Assembly (NCBI GenBank): GCA_037190175.1
Contig: JBBCJM010000229.1
Span: 1 to 9,581 of the forward strand
DNA from: JBBCJM01 sp037190175
Lineage (GTDB): Bacteria > Pseudomonadota > Alphaproteobacteria > Rhodobacterales > Rhodobacteraceae
Direction: 5' to 3'
DNA length: 9,581 nt
The position numbers were made by a program, and so were the translations under genes. Below, in pieces: positions 1 through 4,767 of this stretch. The notes below the pieces were generated by a model, which was not told where the DNA came from, made no database searches, and saw only the letters and a list, made by a program, of their open reading frames with translations. Within the stretch, counting starts at the first letter, position 1. Each line of letters opens with the position of its first letter.

Positions 1-2
1 GA

Positions 3-107
3 GCCGGCCGGGGCGCCCAAAGGCGGCCCGGCCCGCGCCCGCCCCGCCCATGGCGGGCGCTTCTCGCCCGCCGGGGCGGGCGCTGGCCTCTGGTGGTCTC
101 GGACTGA
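3..107 (+). CDS. possible 3' end of an unrecognised gene, entering from the left edge
   Basis: Frame 3 is open from the window edge to a TGA at 105-107 (34 codons) and would encode an Arg/Pro-rich tail ending in ...RWPLVVSD. I do not recognise it. In DNA this GC-rich, 34 open codons are expected by chance, so the only support is context: a hairpin at 135-173 follows the stop, and the next gene (rnd) converges from the other side. That is what a gene end would look like here. No other plausible gene is visible in 1-219. Confidence 0.2.
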   Translation, partial: AGRGAQRRPGPRPPRPWRALLARRGGRWPLVVSD

Positions 108-134
108 CAGGTCTCCAGCCGCACCCGCGGGAAG

Positions 135-173
135 CGGGCGGGGGAAACGCAATGCGTTTCCTTGTCCCGCCCG
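135..173. terminator. hairpin between the left-edge region and the rnd stop codon
   Basis: An inner perfect palindrome has arms GGAAACGCA (143-151) and TGCGTTTCC (153-161). It is enclosed by outer arms CGGGCGGG (135-142) and CCCGCCCG (166-173), with a 4-nt bulge TTGT at 162-165. The structure begins 47 bp beyond the rnd stop (minus strand). No clear U-tract follows on either strand, so it is either a GC-rich terminator-like or mRNA 3'-end stabilising structure. It could serve both strands if a + strand gene ends near 107. Confidence 0.5.
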
Positions 174-219
174 GTCAGGCGATGGCTGGCCCGTGGTTTC
201 CACCCGAACCGATCCCGAT

Positions 220-1377
220 CTACAGCCGCACCACCCGCACCTCGGCGCCCTTGGCGGTCAGGGCGATCTCGCCGCGGCAGAGGCGCAGCGCCTCGTCGCC
301 GAAGGCCTCGCGCCGCCAGCCCGACAGCGCCGGCACCTCGCGCCCGCCCGCGGCGATGGCGTCAAGCTCCGCGGCCGAGGCGATCAGCCGGGGCGCGACG
401 CCCAGCGATTCCGCCCGCGCCTTCAGCAGCACGCGCAGCAGGTCGGCCAGGGCCGGGTTCACCTGCGCCTGCTCGCGGTCGGTCTCCACCCGCGGCAGCG
501 CCTCGGCCGGCGCCTCCAGCCCCGCCTTGACCGCGGCGAGGATGCCGTCGGCGATGTCCCCCCGCCGCCCCTCGCGCAGCAAGAGCCGCGAGCGGCCCAG
601 TTCCTCGGCCGTGGTGGGGCGCGAAGAGGCGATCTCCAGCAGCGCGTCGTCCTTCATCACCCGCGAGCGCGGGATGTTGTGGGACTGCGCATATTCCTCG
701 CGGAACCGCGCCAGTTCCCGCACCACGGCCAGGAACCGCGGCGAGCCCGAGCGGGTCTTGATCCGCTCCCACGCCTCGGCGGGGCGGGTGATATAGGTCT
801 CGGGGTCGGTCAGCAGCGACAGCTCCTCCTCCACCCAGGGCTGGCGGCCGGATTTCCTGATCTGCTCGGAGAGCCGTTCGTAGATCACCCGCAGGTGGGT
901 CACGTCGGCCAGGGCATAGGCCTTCTGCGCCTCGGACAGCGGCCGGCGCGACCAGTCGGTGAAGCGGCTGGTCTTGTCCAGCGCCTGGTGGGCGATCTTG
1001 CGCACCAGCGTCTCGTAGCCCGCCTGCTCGCCGAAGCCGCAGACCATGGCGGCCACCTGGGTGTCGAACAGCGGCTGCGGGAAGACCCCACCCTCGGTGA
1101 AGAAGATCTCCAGATCCTGCCGCGCGGCGTGGAACACCTTCACCGTGCCCTCGTGCCGCATCAGGTCATAGAGCGGGTCGAGGCTCATCCCCTCGCCCTC
1201 GATCGGGTCGATCAGCACCGCCTCGCCATGCTTGCCCGGCAGCGCGGCCTGGATCAGGCAGAGCCTGGCCCAGTAGGTGCGCTCGCGCAGGAACTCGGTG
1301 TCCAGGGTGACATAGGGCTGCGCCTTGGCCGCCTCGCAAAAGGTCGCGAGGTCGTCGGTGGTGGTGATGGTGCGCAT
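220..1377 (-). CDS. rnd: ribonuclease D (DEDD 3'-5' exoribonuclease)
   Basis: 385 aa, the usual full length for alphaproteobacterial RNase D, a cytoplasmic divalent-metal-dependent 3'-5' exonuclease that trims 3' ends of tRNA precursors and other small RNAs. The DEDD nuclease domain is intact. Motif Exo I is LDTEF (Asp26, Glu28), Exo II is the HAARQDLEIF region (Asp88), and Exo III is YALAD (Tyr154, Asp158), giving the DEDDy subclass. An HRDC domain follows at about 205-285 (SPRFLAVVRELARFRE... IPRSRVMKDDALLEIA). The C-terminal region to 385 resembles the second HRDC-like domain of the family. The ATG at 1377 is preceded by AAGGGG at good spacing. The gene is divergent from the Rid-family gene and ends ahead of a hairpin at 135-173. 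It has the same orientation as purM-purN, about 2.8 kb upstream. Confidence 0.96.
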   Translation of the reverse strand: MRTITTTDDLATFCEAAKAQPYVTLDTEFLRERTYWARLCLIQAALPGKHGEAVLIDPIEGEGMSLDPLYDLMRHEGTVKVFHAARQDLEIFFTEGGVFPQPLFDTQVAAMVCGFGEQAGYETLVRKIAHQALDKTSRFTDWSRRPLSEAQKAYALADVTHLRVIYERLSEQIRKSGRQPWVEEELSLLTDPETYITRPAEAWERIKTRSGSPRFLAVVRELARFREEYAQSHNIPRSRVMKDDALLEIASSRPTTAEELGRSRLLLREGRRGDIADGILAAVKAGLEAPAEALPRVETDREQAQVNPALADLLRVLLKARAESLGVAPRLIASAAELDAIAAGGREVPALSGWRREAFGDEALRLCRGEIALTAKGAEVRVVRL

Positions 1378-1522
1378 AGGCCCCTTATCCGCTGGTCGGG
1401 TTCGTCCCGTGATCCTCCGTCATAGGCAGCGGCAGGCCAAAAGAAAAGATCCCCCCGCGCGGCGCGGTTGACCGCGGCCGCCCGCATCCGTCATCCTTTC
1501 CGGGCGGGGTAGGGGGCGACGG
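1378..1522. promoter_or_regulatory. divergent intergenic region, rnd / Rid-family gene
   Basis: 145 bp separate two divergent start codons, so both promoters should lie here. A 13-nt palindrome (arms CCGCGC and GCGCGG, 1455-1467) sits directly before TTGACC (1468-1473), a possible -35 box for the rightward gene. The hexamer 17 bp later (TCATCC) is a poor -10. On the minus strand TATGAC at about 1420-1425 is a possible -10 for rnd, with a weak -35 (TTTTCT). Shine-Dalgarno-like AGGGGG (1511-1516) precedes the rightward ATG. The assignments are tentative. Confidence 0.35.
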
Positions 1523-1915
1523 ATGGCACGGCGGGCACTCTTTCCGGCGGGGTCGCAGGGGGCGGCGGCGCTGAGACTCTCGCCCGGGATCGTCTCGGGC
1601 AACCATGTCTTCCTCTCCGGCGTGACCGGACGGCGGCCGGACGGCACCATGCCCGAGGCGCCGGAGGAGCAGTTCCGCCACGCCTTCGACAGGATCGCCG
1701 CCGTGCTGCGCGAGGCGGGCCTGGGCTTCGGCGCGGTGGTCGAGATGACCAGCCATCACATCGGCCTGCGCGAGCATTTCGACCTGTTCTGCGCGGTGCG
1801 GGCCGAATACGTGACCGAACCCTGGCCGGCCTGGACCGCGGTCGAGGTCGCCGCCCTGCGCCGCGAGGGCGCGGTGGTCGAGATCCGGGTGGTGGCGGCG
1901 CTGGGCGGGGATTAG
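1523..1915 (+). CDS. RidA/YjgF/UK114 superfamily protein lacking the canonical active-site Arg
   Basis: 130 aa, the standard size of the trimeric YjgF/YER057c/UK114 fold. Family signatures in order: a VSGNHVFLSGVTG segment (about 24-36), a central amphipathic helix with EEQFRHAFDRIAAVLREAG, then VVEMTSHHI, and a C-terminal PAWTAVEVAALRREGAVVEI block (about 102-121). In true RidA, the enamine/imine deaminase that relieves 2-aminoacrylate stress, the last block carries an Arg (Arg105 in the enteric protein) in a P-x-R-x-x-V context. Here that position is Trp. Rid subfamilies without this Arg are not expected to have imine deaminase activity, and several have unknown roles, so I do not use the symbol ridA. 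The ATG at 1523 has AGGGGG about 7 bases upstream. It appears to be monocistronic. Confidence 0.85.
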   Translation: MARRALFPAGSQGAAALRLSPGIVSGNHVFLSGVTGRRPDGTMPEAPEEQFRHAFDRIAAVLREAGLGFGAVVEMTSHHIGLREHFDLFCAVRAEYVTEPWPAWTAVEVAALRREGAVVEIRVVAALGGD

Positions 1916-1920
1916 GGCGG

Positions 1921-1971
1921 GATCGGCCGGGAAGCGGGATGATTGGCCGGGGCGGGTCCATGTGCTGATGT
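1921..1971 (+). promoter_or_regulatory. candidate antitoxin operator/promoter with 11-bp direct repeats
   Basis: GATCGGCCGGG (1921-1931) and GATTGGCCGGG (1941-1951) repeat with a period of exactly 20 bp, about two helical turns, so a bound dimer would face the same side of the DNA. The second copy contains TTGGCC (1943-1948), a possible -35. TGATGT (1966-1971) lies 17 bp later as a weak -10, placing a start near 1978 and a short leader before the ATG at 2001. RHH antitoxins commonly autoregulate by binding such repeats. In 70%-GC DNA the match could be fortuitous. Confidence 0.3.
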
Positions 1972-2000
1972 GGGTTTGTGGGCAGTCCGGAGATCGTCGC

Positions 2001-2240
2001 ATGAGCCGCCTTACCATCGACATGACCGAACAGCAGCACCAGAGCCTGAAGGCCCTGGCTGCCCTGGAAGGGAAGACGATCAAGCAGTATGCGATCGAAC
2101 GGCTGTTCCCGGGGGACGAGGATGCCGGCCGGGCCTGGCAGGAGCTGCAGAGCCTGCTGGAGACGCGGGTCCGCAAGGGGCTGGCCGGAAAGGTCACGTC
2201 GAAGGGGATGCCCGACCTTCTGGCCCAGGAAAAGGCTTGA
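2001..2240 (+). CDS. ParD/CopG-type ribbon-helix-helix antitoxin
   Basis: 79 aa. The N-terminus (MSRLTIDMTEQQHQSLKALA) gives the short beta-strand plus first helix of a ribbon-helix-helix DNA-binding fold. A second helix follows (GKTIKQYAIERLF, about 24-36), typical of ParD-like antitoxins. The C-terminal half (about 40-79) is acidic then basic (RAWQELQSLLETRVRKG) and would be the flexible toxin-binding tail. I chose the ATG at 2001 because GGAG lies 8 bases upstream and translation begins exactly at the conserved MSRLTID; upstream in-frame starts add only unrelated residues. The stop overlaps a TTG codon (TTGA, 2237-2240) that would start the toxin, the usual parDE-type coupling. The toxin is degenerate, so this is probably an orphan antitoxin. 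Confidence 0.85.
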   Translation: MSRLTIDMTEQQHQSLKALAALEGKTIKQYAIERLFPGDEDAGRAWQELQSLLETRVRKGLAGKVTSKGMPDLLAQEKA

Positions 2241-2372
2241 GCCGGAGCTACGTTCTGACGGGAGGCGCTGCCGAGACCGCGAGACCTGGGGGACCGCCAG
2301 GCCCGACGCCTGCACGAGCGCATGGACCTCATGGCCAGGCTGACCGGGCGCCTGAACAGGACTGGCCGCTAG
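2237..2372 (+). pseudogene. degenerate RelE/ParE-family toxin remnant
   Basis: Fragments of a ParE-like toxin appear in more than one frame. From TTG 2237, overlapping the antitoxin stop and preceded by AGGA (2227-2230), the frame reads LSRSYVLTGGAAE, a typical ParE N-terminus (SxYxLTxxAExDL). A second frame then gives RDRETWG (2272-2292), like the mid-helix 'YTRETWG' of the family. A third frame from 2292 gives DRQARRLHERMDLMARL, matching the ParE C-terminal 'ILHERMDxxxxL' signature, and stops at TAG 2370-2372. About 45 codons remain of the usual 95-100, so the core is deleted and at least one frameshift is present. The stop codon lies inside the terminal repeat of the adjacent MITE-like element. 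The family assignment rests on pattern memory; inactivation looks clear because no single frame covers the blocks. Confidence 0.65.
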
Positions 2373-2553
2373 AGCGGGATCGGTTCAGGTGGAGCCGCTG
2401 CCGCTGGCACCGCCGGATGAAGTCTCGTACCTCCCTCCCCCTCGTGGGGTGGGTTGGGGTGGGGGGCAGGCCTCCAGCCCGGGCAAGCCCCCTCCCCCAT
2501 CCCCTCCCACGCGGGGAGGGGAGGCGCCTTTCCTGCCGACGATTCCGCTCTAG
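2369..2553. mobile_element. MITE-like element, 185 bp with 14-bp terminal inverted repeats
   Basis: The left end CTAGAGCGGGATCG (2369-2382) is the inverted complement, with one mismatch, of the right end CGATTCCGCTCTAG (2540-2553). Inside lies a second, longer inverted repeat: a G/C-rich left arm at about 2430-2466 and its imperfect complement at about 2488-2524, with a loop of about 20 nt. The whole could fold into one long cruciform. It carries no convincing reading frame, so it would depend on transposase supplied elsewhere, or be a REP-like repeat. Target duplication is unclear; the CTAG at each end may include it. Similar AGAGCGGGATCG-ended repeats are scattered through many alphaproteobacterial genomes as far as I recall. 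It sits exactly at the end of the toxin remnant. Confidence 0.6.
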
Positions 2554-2640
2554 CCGCCCCTGTTTGCAGACCTGCCGGATCTCGGGGATCGCCTGGTCGT
2601 CGCCGCGCGCCAAAGCCCCGAAATCGCCATCGTCTTGTGA
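2554..2640 (+). other. short open frame just right of the element, possible gene tail
   Basis: Immediately after the TAG within the right terminal repeat (2551-2553), the same frame reads PLFADLPDLGDRLVVAARQ... and stops at TGA 2638-2640 (28 codons). The composition looks like the C-terminus of a real globular protein, but I cannot name a family and there is no start codon with an RBS. It may be the 3' part of a gene cut by insertion of the element, or chance. From here to 2750 I see no other coding sequence, only hairpins. Confidence 0.2.
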
Positions 2641-2685
2641 CGCGCGGCAAATTCGGCTAGTGATGGGGTGCTGCAGAACTGTCCC

Positions 2686-2738
2686 TGCGCCTTTGGGGAG
2701 GCGCCTGGGTCGCTGGATGGCACGCCCTTGGGCGTGCC
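2686..2738. promoter_or_regulatory. two hairpins in the leader of the Hint-domain gene
   Basis: A first stem GCGCC / GGCGC lies at about 2687-2704 (loop TTTGGGGA). A second, perfect palindrome GGCACGCCCTTGGGCGTGCC occupies 2719-2738, folding as an 8-bp stem with loop CTTG. It ends 12 bp before the GTG start at 2751 and touches the likely Shine-Dalgarno region (GGGGG near 2741-2745). If transcribed it could restrain translation initiation, or it may mark the end of transcription from the antitoxin side. No promoter for 2751 is evident between the MITE-like element and the gene. Confidence 0.4.
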
Positions 2739-2750
2739 GCGGGGGCATCT

Positions 2751-3749
2751 GTGGCGGTCACGCTCTATCTCACCGGGGACGAGATCGGCACCTATGCCGG
2801 CATCTCGTCGCACGGCAACGATATGGCGACCACGGTCACGCTGACCGGGGTGCAGCCGCTGGGCACGGCGCAGGACATCTTCCGCGTCGTCGTCAACCAG
2901 GTGAACAACGGGCAGACCCATTTCCAGAACGGGCAATGGGTGGCGATCTACAGCTACAGCCCCGAGAACCCGGACGGCACGCTGCTCTATTCCTGGCTGA
3001 ACCCGCAGGACGACATGTTCCAGGGCAAGGCCTCGGGCTCCACCTACCAGATCTTCACCAACAACAGCCCGGTGCTGATCGACGTGAACGGCATCACCGC
3101 CGGCACCCGCGTCTATGGGCCCGAGATCACCGAGCCGCTGAACGCCCGGCTGCCCTTCGCCCCCTTCGCCACCTCGCCCGACCAGATCGTGATCTGCTTC
3201 GTGGCCGGCACGCGGGTGCTGACCGCCCGCGGGCTGCGGCGGATCGAGGCGCTGCGGCCCGGCGATCCGGTCTGGACCCGCGACAACGGGATGCAGCCCT
3301 TGCGCTGGATCGGCCGGCGGCAGGTCGCGGGCCGGGGCGAGCTGGCGCCGGTGCGGATCGCGCCCGGGGTCTTCGGCAACGACCGGGCGGTGATGGTCTC
3401 GCCCCAGCACCGCATCCTGCTGACCGGCTGGCGGGCGGAGCTCTACTTCGGCGAGGCCGAGGTGCTGGCGCCCGCGGTGCATCTGGTGGACGGGCACCGG
3501 GTGCGGGTGGCGCCGCAGGCGCGGGTGGACTATGTGCACATCGCCTTCGACCGGCACGAGATCCTCTGCGCCGAGGGGATGCTGACCGAAAGCCTCTATC
3601 CCGGGCCGATGGCGATGGCGGCGCTGCCGGCGGCGGCGCGGCGGGAGATCAAGGCGATCTTTCCCGAACTGGCCCGGGGCCTGCCGGTGCGCGCCGCCAG
3701 CCGGATGCTGACCGGGTGCGAGGCGGAACTGATGCGGGAAGGTGCCTGA
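2751..3749 (+). CDS. Hint (hedgehog/intein) domain-containing protein
   Basis: 332 aa from GTG 2751, with GGGGG about 6 bases upstream; no better in-frame start is apparent. Residues 1-145 form an Asn/Thr/Gly-rich, predicted beta-strand N-terminal region without a recognisable signal peptide. From Cys149 a Hint_2-type module begins with CFVAGTRVLTARGLRRIEAL, the block carrying the catalytic-type Cys. It continues with RWIGRR (about 185-190) and SPQHRILL (about 217-224, His220, the equivalent of the TxxH/NxxH block), and ends with YVHIAFDRHEILCAEGMLTESLYPG. In Hedgehog and inteins this Cys/His pair drives an N-S acyl shift at the residue before the Cys, here between Ile148 and Cys149. Whether this bacterial version self-cleaves is unknown. 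Proteins of this design are numerous in Rhodobacterales with no settled function. The stop overlaps the next gene by one base (TGATG), implying co-translation with the YbaN-like membrane protein. Confidence 0.85.
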   Translation: MAVTLYLTGDEIGTYAGISSHGNDMATTVTLTGVQPLGTAQDIFRVVVNQVNNGQTHFQNGQWVAIYSYSPENPDGTLLYSWLNPQDDMFQGKASGSTYQIFTNNSPVLIDVNGITAGTRVYGPEITEPLNARLPFAPFATSPDQIVICFVAGTRVLTARGLRRIEALRPGDPVWTRDNGMQPLRWIGRRQVAGRGELAPVRIAPGVFGNDRAVMVSPQHRILLTGWRAELYFGEAEVLAPAVHLVDGHRVRVAPQARVDYVHIAFDRHEILCAEGMLTESLYPGPMAMAALPAAARREIKAIFPELARGLPVRAASRMLTGCEAELMREGA

Positions 3750-4105
3750 TGCGCGCCCTGTGGGTCGGGCTGGGGCTGGCATTCGTGGCGCTGGGGCTGC
3801 TGGGGGTGCTGCTGCCGATCCTCCCCACCACGCCCTTCCTGCTGCTGGCCGCCGCCTGTTTCGCGCGGTCCTCCGGCCGGCTGCACCGCTGGCTGGTGGA
3901 ACACCGCATCTTCGGCCCGCCGATCCGCGCCTGGCGCGAGCACCGCGCGATCTCGCCGCGGGCCAAGGCAGCGGCGGTCACCGCGATGGCCGCGACCCTC
4001 GCGCTCAGCCTGGTGCTGGGGGTGCCGGGCCGGGTGGTGGCGGTGCAGGCGGCGGTGCTGCTGGCCGTGGGCGGCTGGATCCTGACCCGGCCCTCGGGGC
4101 CCTGA
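3749..4105 (+). CDS. DUF454/YbaN-family small inner-membrane protein
   Basis: 118 aa. The N-terminus has two hydrophobic stretches (about 4-21 and 22-38) flanking the family hallmark GLLGVLLPILPTTPFLLLAA. The soluble motif FARSSGRLHRWLVEHRIFG then PIRAWREHRAISPRAKAAA follows (about 38-75), and two further membrane segments (about 76-92 and 95-113) complete the protein. This order and length match E. coli YbaN and its relatives, whose function is undefined. The ATG overlaps the stop of the Hint-domain gene (TGATG at 3747-3751). Only four bases separate its TGA from a cluster of palindromes that probably ends the transcript. Confidence 0.92.
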   Translation: MRALWVGLGLAFVALGLLGVLLPILPTTPFLLLAAACFARSSGRLHRWLVEHRIFGPPIRAWREHRAISPRAKAAAVTAMAATLALSLVLGVPGRVVAVQAAVLLAVGGWILTRPSGP

Positions 4106-4108
4106 AAG

Positions 4109-4175
4109 CGATTTCTTTGAAGAAATCGGCTCGGAGCCTTTGAAGGCTCCGTCCCGGAATTTTCAAAAATTCCGG
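4109..4175. repeat. triple palindrome cluster; probable bidirectional terminator for ybaN-like gene and purN
   Basis: Three near-contiguous palindromes occupy the 74 bp between convergent stops. P1 4109-4128 has arms CGATTTCTT / AAGAAATCG. P2 4132-4151 has arms CGGAGCCTT / AAGGCTCCG. P3 4154-4175 has arms CCGGAATTTT / AAAATTCCGG. P1 and P2 share a central TG, so the core of each reads TTTGAA. P3 has the same core on the opposite strand. Arms are 9, 9 and 10 bp without mismatches. The identical architecture with different arm sequences suggests a defined repeat type rather than three chance hairpins. P3 with its A/T tract could act as an intrinsic terminator in either direction. Confidence 0.75.
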
Positions 4176-4179
4176 CGCC

Positions 4180-4767
4180 TTACAACCAGACCGGGGTCCT
4201 GTCGCCCGCCGCATAGCGCCGCAGCACCGCGGGATAGAGCCGATGCTCCATCGCCAGCACCCTTTGGGCCAGCGTCTCGGGGGTATCCCCCGGCTCCACC
4301 GGCACCCGGGCCTGGCCGAGGATCGGGCCATTGTCCAGATCGCCGGTCACCTCGTGCACGGTGCAGCCGGCCTCGGTATCGCCGGCCTCCAGCGCGCGGC
4401 TGTGGGTGTGCAGGCCCGGGTATTTCGGCAGCAGCGAGGGGTGGATGTTCAGCATCCGCCCTTCCCATTCCCGCACGAAGCCCGGGGTCAGGATGCGCAT
4501 GAAGCCGGCGAGGCAGAGCAGATCCGCCCCGCTGTCGCGCAGGGGCTGCGAGAGCGCCGCCTCGAACCCCGCCCGGTCGCGGCCGAAGGGGCGGTGGTCC
4601 ACCGCCGCCGTGGGGATCCCCTGCGCCGCCGCCCAGCCGAGCCCCGCCGCCGCGGGGTCGTTCGACAGCACCAGCACCGGCCGCCCCGGATGGTCGCCGG
4701 TCATCGAGCCCACCAGCGCCCGCATGTTCGATCCGCCACCCGAGATCAGGATGGCCACCCGCCTCAC
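4180..4767 (-). CDS. purN: phosphoribosylglycinamide formyltransferase (GART), N10-formyl-THF dependent
   Basis: 195 aa from GTG 4767 (VRRVAILISGGGSNMRALV). It catalyses the third step of de novo purine synthesis, GAR + 10-formyl-THF to formyl-GAR, in the cytoplasm. The phosphate-binding GGGSNM loop lies at 10-15. The folate/catalytic segment RMLNIHPSLLPKYPG contains Asn107 and His109, and DLDNGPIL contains Asp145. These correspond to the catalytic Asn-His-Asp triad of the family (106/108/144 in E. coli). The GTG start overlaps the purM stop as GTGA (4764-4767), so translation is coupled. The frame is open further upstream within purM, but only this start gives the conserved N-terminus. The stop is followed 4 bp later by the palindrome cluster. 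Confidence 0.97.
   Translation of the reverse strand: MRRVAILISGGGSNMRALVGSMTGDHPGRPVLVLSNDPAAAGLGWAAAQGIPTAAVDHRPFGRDRAGFEAALSQPLRDSGADLLCLAGFMRILTPGFVREWEGRMLNIHPSLLPKYPGLHTHSRALEAGDTEAGCTVHEVTGDLDNGPILGQARVPVEPGDTPETLAQRVLAMEHRLYPAVLRRYAAGDRTPVWL

Noticed and set aside
2369..2738. CRISPR-like or tandem repeat array in the hairpin-rich region
   Set aside because: Repeats here are inverted, not regularly spaced direct repeats with unique spacers, and no cas gene is nearby.
2550..3782. A 410-codon minus-strand frame opposite the Hint gene
   Set aside because: It has no family features and typical shadow composition (Arg, His, Pro, Gly), while the plus strand has conserved Hint blocks.
1943..4105. 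A single + strand frame of about 720 codons spanning the antitoxin, the MITE-like element and the Hint gene, ending in the YbaN-like protein
   Set aside because: Only its last 118 codons (from 3749) match a protein family and carry a proper start. The upstream part is a shadow of other genes and of the repeat; stop codons are rare by chance in this GC-rich DNA. Its residues from 2237 do include the toxin N-terminus, which I annotated separately.
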